Shown: positions 5,449 to 11,429, counted from the first letter of the stretch. The stretch is 14,350 bases of DNA from Porticoccaceae bacterium (GCA_023229065.1 JALNZZ010000045.1:1-14350); one strand, 5' to 3'. The notes: generated from the letters alone by a model not told the origin. Numbers and translations are program-made.

Positions 5449-5772
5449 ATGGCCGCAATCCCTTATGACGTAGCGGAAGCGTTCGTGAAGGGCGAACACA
5501 AGCGCCGGGGCGCGTTCACCTCCACGGGTGATGCGATTCACTCCTACGCGCTGAACCTCGCGCGGATCGTGCTTGACGCTGAGGACGGGAACGTGATCCG
5601 GTACGTCCAGATCATGCACCCGCTGGACGACTCGCACAACATCAGCGCCACAACCGCGCGTCACATTCGGGCATTGGCGCATGTCCTCACGCGGGAGTGT
5701 GTCGGGCCGACCGGCGCACCGTTGACCGCCGCCGACCTGATCCGGGGCGCGTTCGTCCGGGTGCAGCGTTGA
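5449..5772 (+). CDS. Hypothetical phage protein
   Basis: This 107-aa protein begins MAAIPYDVAEAFVKGEHKRR. It contains NGxx-like and beta segments (NVIRYVQIMHPLDD) followed by helices rich in Ala and Arg (TARHIRALAHVL). GGAAGG lies about 8 bases before the ATG. The compact alpha/beta look and 'GAFTSTGDAIHSYAL' segment suggest a small folded domain seen in other phage hypothetical proteins, but I cannot name it. Its last codon overlaps the TTG start of a small membrane protein (TTGA), which suggests co-translation. Confidence 0.75.
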   Translation: MAAIPYDVAEAFVKGEHKRRGAFTSTGDAIHSYALNLARIVLDAEDGNVIRYVQIMHPLDDSHNISATTARHIRALAHVLTRECVGPTGAPLTAADLIRGAFVRVQR

Positions 5773-5951
5773 CCGGCTGGCAACCGGGCGACCGGCGCAA
5801 CCGGCGACGGCGGGAACCGTTGCGGGCGAGGATCATCGACGTGATCGGGCTAATGCTGCTGGGCTTCATGCTGGGCGGACTGTTCGCCACGGGATCGCCG
5901 GTGTATCTGGTGCTGATCCTCGCGGCTATCGCCGTGGTGCAGTTTCGCTGA
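5769..5951 (+). CDS. Small membrane protein (TTG start)
   Basis: This 60-aa protein starts at TTG 5769, overlapping the previous stop as TTGA. A basic N-terminus (about residues 8-22, many Arg) precedes two hydrophobic stretches: VIGLMLLGFMLGGLFA, then VYLVLILAAIAVV. This fits a two-helix hairpin or one long membrane segment, with the positive end inside. Translational coupling explains the absence of a separate ribosome-binding site. It may be a holin-like or superinfection-exclusion protein, but no lysis gene is nearby, so the role is open. Confidence 0.65.
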   Translation: MTGWQPGDRRNRRRREPLRARIIDVIGLMLLGFMLGGLFATGSPVYLVLILAAIAVVQFR

Positions 5952-6010
5952 TCGGTTCCCGTTGCGGGTGTCGGGCGGCAACGTCCGGCCCCTGCTACGC
6001 GGCCTGATTA

Positions 6011-6040
6011 CCGCGTCCGGCGCGTTGCCCGGATTGTCTA
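6011..6040 (-). repeat. Dispersed repeat copy 7 (minus)
   Basis: On the minus strand this reads TAGACAATCCGGGCAACGCG followed by CCGGACGCGG, sharing the GACAATC lead-in and GGACGCGG end of the copy at 7336. It lies 21-50 bases before the ATG at 6062. Confidence 0.65.
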
Positions 6041-6061
6041 GTAACGCTGGAAGGGTACGAC

Positions 6062-6715
6062 ATGACGACACAAGCAAGGCATGACATCGCACGTGAGTAC
6101 GTCCGCATCCGGGCGCAAGGTGTCCCGGCATCTGCCGCACTTAGCCGCGCACGGGCGGCGGTCGCGTACAACGCGGGCAACGCGGAGATCGGGGGCCGCT
6201 GGGCGTCCCTCGGGGGCTACACCCGCGCGGTCGATGAGCAAGGCCGCGAATACCCGTCACTCTGGGACACGGGCAACCGCGAATCCGCGTCAACGGCGTT
6301 TGTCCGCTTGACCGTCGCGGCGGATTCGTTCTCCGATTCCGTGCTGGACTTCGACTGTTGCCCCGATCCCGCCACGGGCAAGCCGGACACGGGCGCACGG
6401 TGGACGATCTGCCAGTGTGCCCGCCGTCGCGCTGAGGACGGGCGGATCGATTGGCCCACCACGGCCTACGGCAACGGTCGCGCGTGCGAGTACGGCCAAC
6501 CGTGCGGGCACAAGTGCGATGAGGCACGCCGGACGAACGCTGAGGGCGTGTACGGCATCTACTCCGAGATCAGGAACCGCGTAACGGGCCTATGGTCGCG
6601 CGTGGACGATTCAGCAGTCTGGGGATTCGTGGGCAACGATTGGCATGAGTCCGGGTACGACATGGACGCTATGAGCGCCGCGATTGAGGCGTTCGAGCAT
6701 CAGGACGGGTGCTAA
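6062..6715 (+). CDS. Cys-rich phage protein of unknown function
   Basis: At 217 aa this is one of the largest accessory proteins here. An N-terminal helix (MTTQARHDIAREYVRIRAQG) is followed by the in-frame dispersed repeat near residue 37. A Cys-rich middle has DCCPD, ICQCARR and a CEYGQPCGHKC cluster. The C-terminus, WGFVGNDWHESGYDMDAM, resembles a segment I recall from actinophage hypothetical proteins. The cysteines could form one or two zinc sites. AAGGG lies about 7 bases before the ATG. A reversed repeat copy sits in the leader. The next gene starts one base after its stop. Confidence 0.8.
   Translation: MTTQARHDIAREYVRIRAQGVPASAALSRARAAVAYNAGNAEIGGRWASLGGYTRAVDEQGREYPSLWDTGNRESASTAFVRLTVAADSFSDSVLDFDCCPDPATGKPDTGARWTICQCARRRAEDGRIDWPTTAYGNGRACEYGQPCGHKCDEARRTNAEGVYGIYSEIRNRVTGLWSRVDDSAVWGFVGNDWHESGYDMDAMSAAIEAFEHQDGC
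6170..6187 (+). repeat. Dispersed repeat copy 8 (inside a gene)
   Basis: AACGCGGGCAACGCGGAG lies inside the gene starting at 6062 and is read in frame as Asn-Ala-Gly-Asn-Ala-Glu near residue 37. Confidence 0.6.
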
Positions 6716-6716
6716 C

Positions 6717-7325
6717 GTGACTGACACCACAACGCGGGCAACGCGCCCGACACTGATCAACATCGTAGCCCCGGAGCCTCGCCCGACACCGCGCGACGGC
6801 CACGGCGCACCGCTGATCCTCAACCTTGCGGCACGGGCCGCGCTGGGTGAGGTGAAGGTACAAGCAACCGCCCTTGACCACGTACACGTAACGGGCACCG
6901 TGCGATCTCATGGCGTCCTCTATTCGATCTCCGCGCACTTGTGGCGCTGGGCGGATGGCGCGTGGCGGCTGGGCGCTGAACCCGGCCCCGACTACACCGG
7001 GCCGCGCCGCGAGCAGCAGATCGTCAAGGAACGGCATCACGCCTTGACCGGCAACCGTGCGCCGTGGGCGGGGCCGGGGGATGGCCTCACCCCGTCCGCC
7101 CGCGTGAAGATCGGCGAGGCGGTCGAGCAAGCGATCACCGCATGGGCGTACACCCCGGAAGCAAGCGCCGCGCTCCGCGTTGCCCAGCGTGCAGATTGGG
7201 CGTTCACCGCGTCCCGCATCGAGTACCGCCTCAGTCGCGCCGCCGAGGAATGGAATGCGGCGCTTGCGGATTTGGACCGAATCGAAAGCAACATGAGGGC
7301 GTTTGACGCAGAGAGTGAGGACTAA
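6717..7325 (+). CDS. Hypothetical phage protein (GTG start, repeat-encoded N-terminus)
   Basis: This 202-aa protein starts at GTG one base after the previous stop (TAAC-GTG). Its N-terminus is repeat-derived (TTTRATRPTL). A beta-rich middle follows (VKVQATALDHVHVTGTV, HLWRWADGAWRLG), then long Ala/Glu/Arg-rich helices in the C-terminal half, possibly a coiled coil. No catalytic motif seen. An ATG at 6684 in the same frame overlaps the previous gene by 32 bases and is less likely. The same TAAC-GTGAC junction recurs at the next gene start, suggesting a common translation-coupling layout. Confidence 0.75.
   Translation: MTDTTTRATRPTLINIVAPEPRPTPRDGHGAPLILNLAARAALGEVKVQATALDHVHVTGTVRSHGVLYSISAHLWRWADGAWRLGAEPGPDYTGPRREQQIVKERHHALTGNRAPWAGPGDGLTPSARVKIGEAVEQAITAWAYTPEASAALRVAQRADWAFTASRIEYRLSRAAEEWNAALADLDRIESNMRAFDAESED
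6731..6748 (+). repeat. Dispersed repeat copy 9 (at a gene start)
   Basis: AACGCGGGCAACGCGCCC lies 14 bases after the GTG start at 6717. It is read as Thr-Arg-Ala-Thr-Arg-Pro, a different frame from copies 8 and 10, so the conservation is at DNA level. Confidence 0.65.
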
Positions 7326-7326
7326 C

Positions 7327-7731
7327 GTGACGGTTGACAATCTGGGCAACGCGGGCAACGCGGAGGACGCGGCCCGCACTACACCGCTGTCCGTGGTGTC
7401 CGCCCTGCACACTTACGATCAAATCGGGTGCTACGCGGACGCGGCCCCGTACTGCAAGGATCACTGTCCCGCGCCGGGGCAGGAGTACGATGGGGCCGCG
7501 TGCTACCACGCTGACCACGCGCTGATCACCCCTAGCACGGAGACGGACGTACCGGAGCATTGCAGCACCTGTAACGCCTTGCTCGACACCCGCCTAACCT
7601 CGGACGGGATCGCCTACGTGCTAGATGCCATTGAGGACGCGGACGGAGCGCCAGACCTGTACCCGGATCACCACCATCGGATCGTCCGAGCGTGGGCGGC
7701 TAACTGGCGGGACGTGCTCAACATCGGATAG
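7327..7731 (+). CDS. Hypothetical phage protein with Cys/His motifs (GTG start)
   Basis: This 134-aa protein starts at GTG 7327, one base after the preceding stop. Residues 5-14 are encoded by the dispersed repeat (LGNAGNAEDA). Cys/His motifs follow: GCYAD, YCKDHC, CYHADH, then HCSTCNALLDTRLTSDGI, whose CxxC looks like half a zinc ribbon. The acidic C-terminus includes YVLDAIEDADG and a Trp-rich end. From memory, the CxxC-LLDT..T.DG.. segment resembles small actinophage proteins of unknown function. Promoter P3 lies downstream, so this gene probably ends the P2 transcript. Confidence 0.75.
   Translation: MTVDNLGNAGNAEDAARTTPLSVVSALHTYDQIGCYADAAPYCKDHCPAPGQEYDGAACYHADHALITPSTETDVPEHCSTCNALLDTRLTSDGIAYVLDAIEDADGAPDLYPDHHHRIVRAWAANWRDVLNIG
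7336..7380 (+). repeat. Dispersed repeat copy 10 (at a gene start)
   Basis: It begins GACAATCTGGGCAACGCGGG, has a second GCAACGCGG unit, then AGGACGCGGCCCGCACT. It lies right after the GTG start at 7327 and is read as a Leu-Gly-Asn-Ala-Gly-Asn-Ala-Glu-Asp-Ala segment. Confidence 0.75.
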
Positions 7732-7792
7732 CCGCGCCGCGCCGCTAGGTGGCACGCGACCGGGAACATGAGCAACGGACGATCTCCCGCGC

Positions 7793-7821
7793 TTGTGTTT
7801 CCGTCGCGGATCATCTACAAT
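7793..7821 (+). promoter_or_regulatory. Promoter P3 (TTGTGT-N17-TACAAT)
   Basis: TTGTGT (7793-7798), 17-base spacer, TACAAT (7816-7821). It lies 26 bases before the TTG start of the SprT-like gene and just ahead of a strong GGAGG. Confidence 0.65.
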
Positions 7822-7846
7822 GGTGGACGCTGATTGGAGGTAGCCG

Positions 7847-8347
7847 TTGATTGAGTGGCAGACGATCACTGACGAAGTAACGGCGCGGTTCGGCGTCGAT
7901 CCGATCCGGGTGACGTTCAATCCCCGGTTCCGCTCGCTCGCCGGACGCGCCCACGCGACCAAGCGCCACGTCGAGATCGGCGCGTGGATGCTGTACGCAC
8001 CAGATGAGGATCAGCGCCAGACGCTGCTACACGAGATCGCCCACGTACTAACGGGGCCGACAAAAGCCGCCCACGGGCGCGAGTGGAAATCGTGGATGCG
8101 GCGGCTGGGCGTGGAGCCGGAGCGCACGTACTCCGATTCCCTAGCGGCGTATTCGCCGTCCGCGTCCCGCACCGCTGCACCCGTCCGCGTCTACTTCATC
8201 TGCACCGGCCAAGAGCACTCTACCACGCCGATTATCCCGTGCGAGATTCGACGCCGACGTAAGCCGCGCAATGACTACTCGCATCCGGCGTACACTTGCA
8301 AACTGCACGGGGCGCGGTTCGTGCGAGCGACAATGAGTGCGTACTAA
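7847..8347 (+). CDS. SprT-like zinc metalloprotease domain protein
   Basis: This 166-aa protein carries LLHEIAHVLTG, with catalytic H62, E63 and H66, and a third ligand in the AHGREWKSWMRRLG block (H76). HExxH followed about 10 residues later by HG.eW...m..lG is the SprT/Spartan signature. Relatives include SPRTN, which cleaves DNA-protein crosslinks; bacterial and phage SprT-like proteins are less well defined. The C-terminus has YFICTGQ and YTCKLHGARF around a basic RRRRK run, like a degenerate SprT zinc ribbon with one Cys where CxxC is usual. The TTG start at 7847 is fixed by GGAGG (7836-7840) 6 bases upstream. It has its own promoter (P3). The substrate is unknown. Confidence 0.85.
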   Translation: MIEWQTITDEVTARFGVDPIRVTFNPRFRSLAGRAHATKRHVEIGAWMLYAPDEDQRQTLLHEIAHVLTGPTKAAHGREWKSWMRRLGVEPERTYSDSLAAYSPSASRTAAPVRVYFICTGQEHSTTPIIPCEIRRRRKPRNDYSHPAYTCKLHGARFVRATMSAY

Positions 8348-8369
8348 CAGGCCAGATTACTTGTGGGAC

Positions 8370-8401
8370 GTGGGCAACGCGCTCGGGTGGAGGACGCGGC
8401 C
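8370..8401 (+). repeat. Dispersed repeat copy 11, identical over 32 bp to 2279-2310
   Basis: Exact 32-bp match to copy 2, some 6 kb apart. Here it is in sense orientation and ends 29 bases before the ATG at 8431, directly followed by the shared leader (8405-8421). Confidence 0.85.
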
Positions 8402-8404
8402 ACG

Positions 8405-8421
8405 CACCCGACCAGATAGAG
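8405..8421 (+). promoter_or_regulatory. Leader with ribosome-binding site, repeated at 1954-1970(-)
   Basis: CACCCGACCAGATAGAG is found exactly on the minus strand at 1970-1954. Here it ends 9 bases before the ATG at 8431 and overlaps the GAGAGG ribosome-binding site. In the other copy it ends 6 bases before the ATG at 1947 and overlaps GAGGG. It looks like a duplicated translation-start module. Confidence 0.7.
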
Positions 8422-8430
8422 AGGCACTTC

Positions 8431-8787
8431 ATGGCATCACTCACCGTTCACTACGACTGTCCATCCGAGGACATGGACGATATCATGGAAATGGCCGGGT
8501 ACGGCATCGGCTATTGGGCCACCAGCGCCGAGATTGGCTCGGACGCGGACGGCGAGTGGACGTACACCGTTACCCCCGACGATGACGCCTACCCCCTTGC
8601 CATCGTCCTGACCCGGCACGACTACGCCGAGGCTATGGTCTGGGCGGCTGGGGACGCGCCGATCCGCGCTGCCCTCAGTGACGCTTGCCGCGCCGCCGTG
8701 TTCACTGGCGACCTGTCCGACGTGGACGCCGACGCCGCCGACGTGCTCACCCAACGCGCCGCATTCGGGGAAGTCGTCTACGGTTGA
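8431..8787 (+). CDS. Acidic hypothetical phage protein
   Basis: This 118-aa protein begins MASLTVHYDCPSEDMDDIME and has a conserved-looking MAGYGIGYWATSAEI segment. It is strongly acidic, with a run of Asp/Ala near the C-terminus. The segment 'D.ie.AgYGI.YWA' is familiar from small actinophage proteins whose function I do not know. The acidic surface would suit a DNA-mimic or inhibitor protein, but that is speculation. The ATG at 8431 is set by GAGAGG 6-7 bases upstream and by the repeated leader. An upstream in-frame start at 8296 would overlap the SprT gene and read through the repeat. Confidence 0.75.
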   Translation: MASLTVHYDCPSEDMDDIMEMAGYGIGYWATSAEIGSDADGEWTYTVTPDDDAYPLAIVLTRHDYAEAMVWAAGDAPIRAALSDACRAAVFTGDLSDVDADAADVLTQRAAFGEVVYG

Positions 8788-8830
8788 GTCGTCAATGGGG
8801 CCAGCGGGCGGGCAACAAAAAGTCTGTCCG

Positions 8831-8873
8831 TTGACCCCTTGACACTTGACAACCGCTCCTCATGTGGTACTCT
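8831..8873 (+). promoter_or_regulatory. Promoter P4 with triple TTGAC array
   Basis: TTGACA (8846-8851), 16-base spacer, TACTCT (8868-8873). Two more copies, TTGACC (8831) and TTGACA (8839), stand upstream at 8- and 7-base steps. The -10 context GTGGTACTCTC matches promoter P5. The tandem copies may be alternative -35 boxes or an operator. It drives the 278-aa gene through a leader of about 145 bases. Confidence 0.65.
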
Positions 8874-9025
8874 CCGAGCATAGAAAGCATTGGGCGGGGC
8901 GCTCAACAACACAAGCCCCAGACCACGAGGTAGACGCCTAGACGACAGACGACACGCCGGGGCCGCACGCCGCTCCACCTTATGTCAACCAACCACCCAG
9001 CGACAATCAGATTGGATTGCACCTC

Positions 9026-9862
9026 ATGGCCGATACTCTGGCCGATCAGGTCAAGGCCGACGAGCAGAAGCGGGCCGACCTTGCCGCCAAACTCGCCGAG
9101 CACAACGCTGAAGTCTCCAAGCACGACACCGCCCTCGCTCCCCTGACCACGAAGGATGGCGCGGCCAAGTCCGGCATGGAAGCCGCCGTCAGCACGATCA
9201 CCAGCCTCCGCGATGCCGCGCAGACCTCTGCCGACAACGTGACGGCCCAGATCGACGCCATCGACAAGCGGCTCGCCACGGCCCGCTACCGCGTCCCCCT
9301 GATCGAGAAGATCGGCGTGGTCAAGGTCGAGGACTCGTCCGCCCTCCCCGGCTCGATCAAGATCGAGGAAGTCGAGGAGCGCCGCAACAAGGCTCTCAGC
9401 GTCATCAAGGGTGAGCAGTCGAAGATCGCCGTGTTCGACGCGATCCTCGGTGCTCTGGATGCCGTGGAACTTCCGGACGACGCCATCGATTCGATGCCGC
9501 CGATCCACCTGAAGGCCAACGGCGAGAAGCAGATCGTCCCCGAGTTCGCGTCTGGGCGCGGCGGCGGGGGCGGCGGCGGAACCCGTGCCGGACTCGTCCG
9601 CATCACGGCGACCGCTGACAACTTCAAGGCGCTCAACGGCAAGACCGTTGGCACCGGCGGCGATTTCAAGTCGTGGCGGGAAGTCGTCCAGAAGTCCGTG
9701 TCCCCGGACACTTGGAAGGAACTGGATGGCGTGACCTCCACGGGCAAGCCGAAGTCGTGGAGCGCCCACGAGTACGCGAAGGGCAAGATGGGCATCACCA
9801 CCGTCACGGTGGCCGAGGCCAGCGCCCCGAGCACGGAGCCGGAACCCGCCGCCGCTGGGTAG
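9026..9862 (+). CDS. 278-aa coiled-coil protein with Gly hinge, function unknown
   Basis: The N-terminal 80 residues are Ala/Lys/Glu/Asp-rich and predicted coiled coil (ADQVKADEQKRADLAAKLAE). A central helical and beta region carries VEEVEERR-like charged helices. Then comes a glycine hinge (SGRGGGGGGG, about residues 180-190). The C-terminal domain has repeated 'F/W-K-S-W' units (GGDFKSWREVV, GKPKSWSAHEYAKGKMG), perhaps a small DNA- or protein-binding fold. The tail is Pro/Ala/Glu-rich. The start is ATG 9026; an in-frame TTG is 9 bases upstream and no strong ribosome-binding site is visible. It has its own promoter (P4) and is followed by a perfect hairpin, so it is a self-contained transcription unit. 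It may be a structural, scaffold or nucleoid-type protein. Not recognised. Confidence 0.8.
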   Translation: MADTLADQVKADEQKRADLAAKLAEHNAEVSKHDTALAPLTTKDGAAKSGMEAAVSTITSLRDAAQTSADNVTAQIDAIDKRLATARYRVPLIEKIGVVKVEDSSALPGSIKIEEVEERRNKALSVIKGEQSKIAVFDAILGALDAVELPDDAIDSMPPIHLKANGEKQIVPEFASGRGGGGGGGTRAGLVRITATADNFKALNGKTVGTGGDFKSWREVVQKSVSPDTWKELDGVTSTGKPKSWSAHEYAKGKMGITTVTVAEASAPSTEPEPAAAG

Positions 9863-9891
9863 CGGATCGGGAACCGAGGAACATCAGGCGA

Positions 9892-9918
9892 GGGCCGGGA
9901 GCACAACACTCCCGGCCC
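9892..9918 (+). terminator. Perfect 10-bp hairpin after the 278-aa gene
   Basis: GGGCCGGGAG (9892-9901) pairs with CTCCCGGCCC (9909-9918) around a 7-base loop CACAACA. It follows the stop by 30 bases. No T-run follows, as is common for GC-rich actinobacterial terminators. Confidence 0.7.
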
Positions 9919-9942
9919 AAGCCGCACAATAGAGAGGGCGCA

Positions 9943-10137
9943 ATGGTGGATATCATGGACGACACCCGTAACCGCCGCCTGAACGTGGAGCGCAAGCACG
10001 CGGACGCGATCTGCGAGGACTGCCAGACCGTCGTGTTCGCGGCCAACCTGATGCCCGACGCCAACGCCCTCACCCGCGAACTGGCGATCATCCGGGCACG
10101 CGACTTCCACGCCCGCACCGCGCACCCCAGCGCCTAG
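9943..10137 (+). CDS. Small protein with CxxC and His residues
   Basis: This 64-aa protein starts MVDIMDDTRNRRLNVERKHA. It contains ICEDCQ and then, near the C-terminus, RDFHARTAH, giving a CxxC...HxxxxH set that could bind one zinc like a treble-clef or C2H2 module. AGAGAGGG lies 4-5 bases before the ATG at 9943, close but usable; a second ATG at 9955 would be farther off. It lies directly after the hairpin at 9892, so it is either transcribed by read-through or from an unseen promoter. No family recognised. Confidence 0.65.
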   Translation: MVDIMDDTRNRRLNVERKHADAICEDCQTVVFAANLMPDANALTRELAIIRARDFHARTAHPSA

Positions 10138-10242
10138 CCGCCCACGTCGGCCCTAGCGGATTGATGAGCACTCGCTCGCCAGCCCCGCTAGGATCGATGT
10201 GTGCGCCCGCACGCTAATCCGAGTAGAAAGGGACGACACCCC

Positions 10243-10476
10243 TTGACTACCGATGCGCCGACTACCGATGCGCCTCAGATCGCCACAGAGACGGACAGGC
10301 TGACCACGCCTGACGCTGTGTGCCCGGTCTGCTACAGGCACCGCGAAAGCCTGCCCCCGCACCGCCGCAGCCGCCGTGTGCGCCGCTACAGGAGCCGTGA
10401 GGCGTTCCTGCGCCACGTCACCGGGCGGCACCACGCGAACGCAGCCGCCGCGCTGGGCATTGGCCGGGGCGGGTAG
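10243..10476 (+). CDS. C2H2-like small zinc-finger protein (TTG start)
   Basis: This 77-aa protein has VCPVCYRHRE in the middle and then REAFLRHVTGRHH. CPVC, a phenylalanine, then H-x(4-5)-H is the layout of a C2H2 finger, though the loop between is longer and very Arg-rich, suiting DNA or RNA binding. The TTG at 10243 follows AGAAAGGGA by about 9 bases. A GTG at 10201 in the same frame would include the ribosome-binding site, so I rejected it. Codons 2-11 contain an exact 15-bp tandem duplication (TTDAP twice). Confidence 0.7.
   Translation: MTTDAPTTDAPQIATETDRLTTPDAVCPVCYRHRESLPPHRRSRRVRRYRSREAFLRHVTGRHHANAAAALGIGRGG
10245..10274 (+). repeat. 15-bp tandem duplication inside a gene start
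   Basis: GACTACCGATGCGCC occurs twice back to back (10245-10259 and 10260-10274), duplicating five codons at the N-terminus without changing the frame. Confidence 0.8.
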
Positions 10477-10484
10477 CCCTCCCC

Positions 10485-10742
10485 ATGTCCAACTATCCAG
10501 ATGGCTTCGGCAGTGCCCGTGATCTCGATCACGTCGAGGGGCCGCTGTCCGAGGAAGATATCAACGAGAACTGCCCGAAGTGCTATCACCCCAACAGCCT
10601 CTACATGGTGACATGGCGGCTGGGCAGTCCTCAAATCCTCTGCTACGAGTGCGATTACGAGCGCGAACCCGCAGAGGACGAAGCATGGTGCTGTGACGCG
10701 GGGCCAATCGGCCACCCCGGACGGCACTGGAAGGAGGAGTAG
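10485..10742 (+). CDS. Small zinc-ribbon protein
   Basis: This 85-aa protein carries ENCPKCYHPNSL and, about 22 residues later, ILCYECDYE. CPKC...CYEC at this spacing is a typical zinc ribbon. Two more cysteines (AWCCDAG) and His residues near the C-terminus may add a second site. The N-terminus, MSNYPDGFGSARDLDH, is acidic and polar. No good ribosome-binding site precedes the ATG at 10485, but the previous stop is 8 bases upstream, so translation may be coupled. The next gene starts 2 bases after its stop. Ribbons of this type in phages often bind nucleic acid or RNA polymerase; nothing here shows which. Confidence 0.75.
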   Translation: MSNYPDGFGSARDLDHVEGPLSEEDINENCPKCYHPNSLYMVTWRLGSPQILCYECDYEREPAEDEAWCCDAGPIGHPGRHWKEE

Positions 10743-10744
10743 CC

Positions 10745-11092
10745 ATGATCGACGCCAAACTGATCGAAGTCCGTGACTCGATGACAACCATCCCCGCACT
10801 CGCGTGGAAGCCCGACCCCAGCGACGAGGCCGAACTGTGGTTCTGGTCGCGCTCCGGATTCGGACGCACCCCCGGCGACTACGTGTTCCTGATGCGCCTG
10901 TCCGATCAGGAAACGAAGATCGACCCCTACGGCTGGGGCCACACCCGCACCATGCCCACCGTTCACCGGCACCTCATGGAGCATTGGGATTTGGTCCGAA
11001 ATGGTGATGTGATCGACGTTCAGTTTCTCCTCGGGGAGACGACCATCCCGAAGGAATCCGAGCGACCTCACTACAACCTGACCGGGCTGTAG
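10745..11092 (+). CDS. Hypothetical phage protein
   Basis: This 115-aa protein begins MIDAKLIEVRDSMTTIPALA. It is rich in aromatic and His residues: ELWFWSRSGFG, DPYGWGHTRTM and VHRHLMEHWDLV. The beta-strand/turn pattern and the ending (VIDVQFLLGET) suggest a compact beta domain. GGAAGGAGG lies about 8 bases before the ATG, a strong signal that implies good expression. It is the second gene of a pair with the zinc ribbon before it, and a hairpin follows. No family recognised. Confidence 0.75.
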   Translation: MIDAKLIEVRDSMTTIPALAWKPDPSDEAELWFWSRSGFGRTPGDYVFLMRLSDQETKIDPYGWGHTRTMPTVHRHLMEHWDLVRNGDVIDVQFLLGETTIPKESERPHYNLTGL

Positions 11093-11104
11093 CCCCGCTC
11101 TCGC

Positions 11105-11139
11105 GGGTTGAGGGTTGTCTCCCCAGACTCCCTCAACCC
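11105..11139 (+). terminator. 10-bp hairpin after the 115-aa gene
   Basis: GGGTTGAGGG (11105-11114) pairs with CCCTCAACCC (11130-11139) around a 15-base loop. It starts 12 bases after the stop codon. No T-run follows, so it may terminate weakly or protect the mRNA 3' end. Confidence 0.6.
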
Positions 11140-11185
11140 TCGGTGGCGATGCTTCACCCTGCAAGATCGCTAGGAAGGAGAACTG

Positions 11186-11428
11186 ATGACAACCCAAGCC
11201 CTGCCATACGCATGTCCGCGTTGTGGTGATTACGGACGCCGACCCGGATTCTGGGGTACGCACACCGCTATGGGCATGATCCTGATGATCACGCTCATGG
11301 TGTTGCTGTCCCCCGTGTCGTGGATCGTCCTCTGCATCTACCTCGCGCGGTACATGAGCGGACGCCCCGGCCCCCTCATGTGGCGGATGCGCTGCCCGTC
11401 CTGCCGCAACAAGTGGAAGGCGAACTAG
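11186..11428 (+). CDS. Zinc ribbon interrupted by a membrane segment
   Basis: This 80-aa protein has ACPRCGDYG near the N-terminus and RCPSCRNKWK at the C-terminus, which together would make one zinc ribbon. Between them lies a long hydrophobic stretch, starting MGMILMITLMVLLSPVSW and continuing IVLCIYLA, with a central Pro, enough for two short membrane helices. This puts both CxxC halves on the same side of the membrane. GGAAGGAGAA precedes the ATG at good distance. Small membrane proteins with a split ribbon are known in bacteria without clear functions. It may be membrane-anchored host-takeover or exclusion protein; that is inference. Confidence 0.75.
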   Translation: MTTQALPYACPRCGDYGRRPGFWGTHTAMGMILMITLMVLLSPVSWIVLCIYLARYMSGRPGPLMWRMRCPSCRNKWKAN

Positions 11429-11429
11429 A

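Noticed and set aside
6669..7412. 247-aa minus-strand ORF
   Set aside because: Antisense across two plus-strand genes and their junction; Arg-rich with no motif.
2020..8401. CRISPR array
   Set aside because: The repeats vary in length and orientation, are spread over 6 kb, and have no regular spacers or cas genes.
8839..8855. Stoperator-like site (cluster A mycobacteriophage type) at CTTGACAACC
   Set aside because: It matches the known 13-bp consensus only in part, and the TTGACA is better explained as a -35 box.
8903..9769. 288-aa minus-strand ORF
   Set aside because: Fully antisense to the 278-aa coiled-coil gene, with Gly/Asp/Arg-rich composition typical of a shadow frame in GC-rich DNA.
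9286..10125. 279-aa minus-strand ORF
   Set aside because: Runs opposite two plus genes and through the perfect hairpin at 9892-9918; composition is shadow-like.
10179..10198. Promoter with -10 TAGGAT upstream of 10243
   Set aside because: No acceptable -35 hexamer at 16-18 bases.
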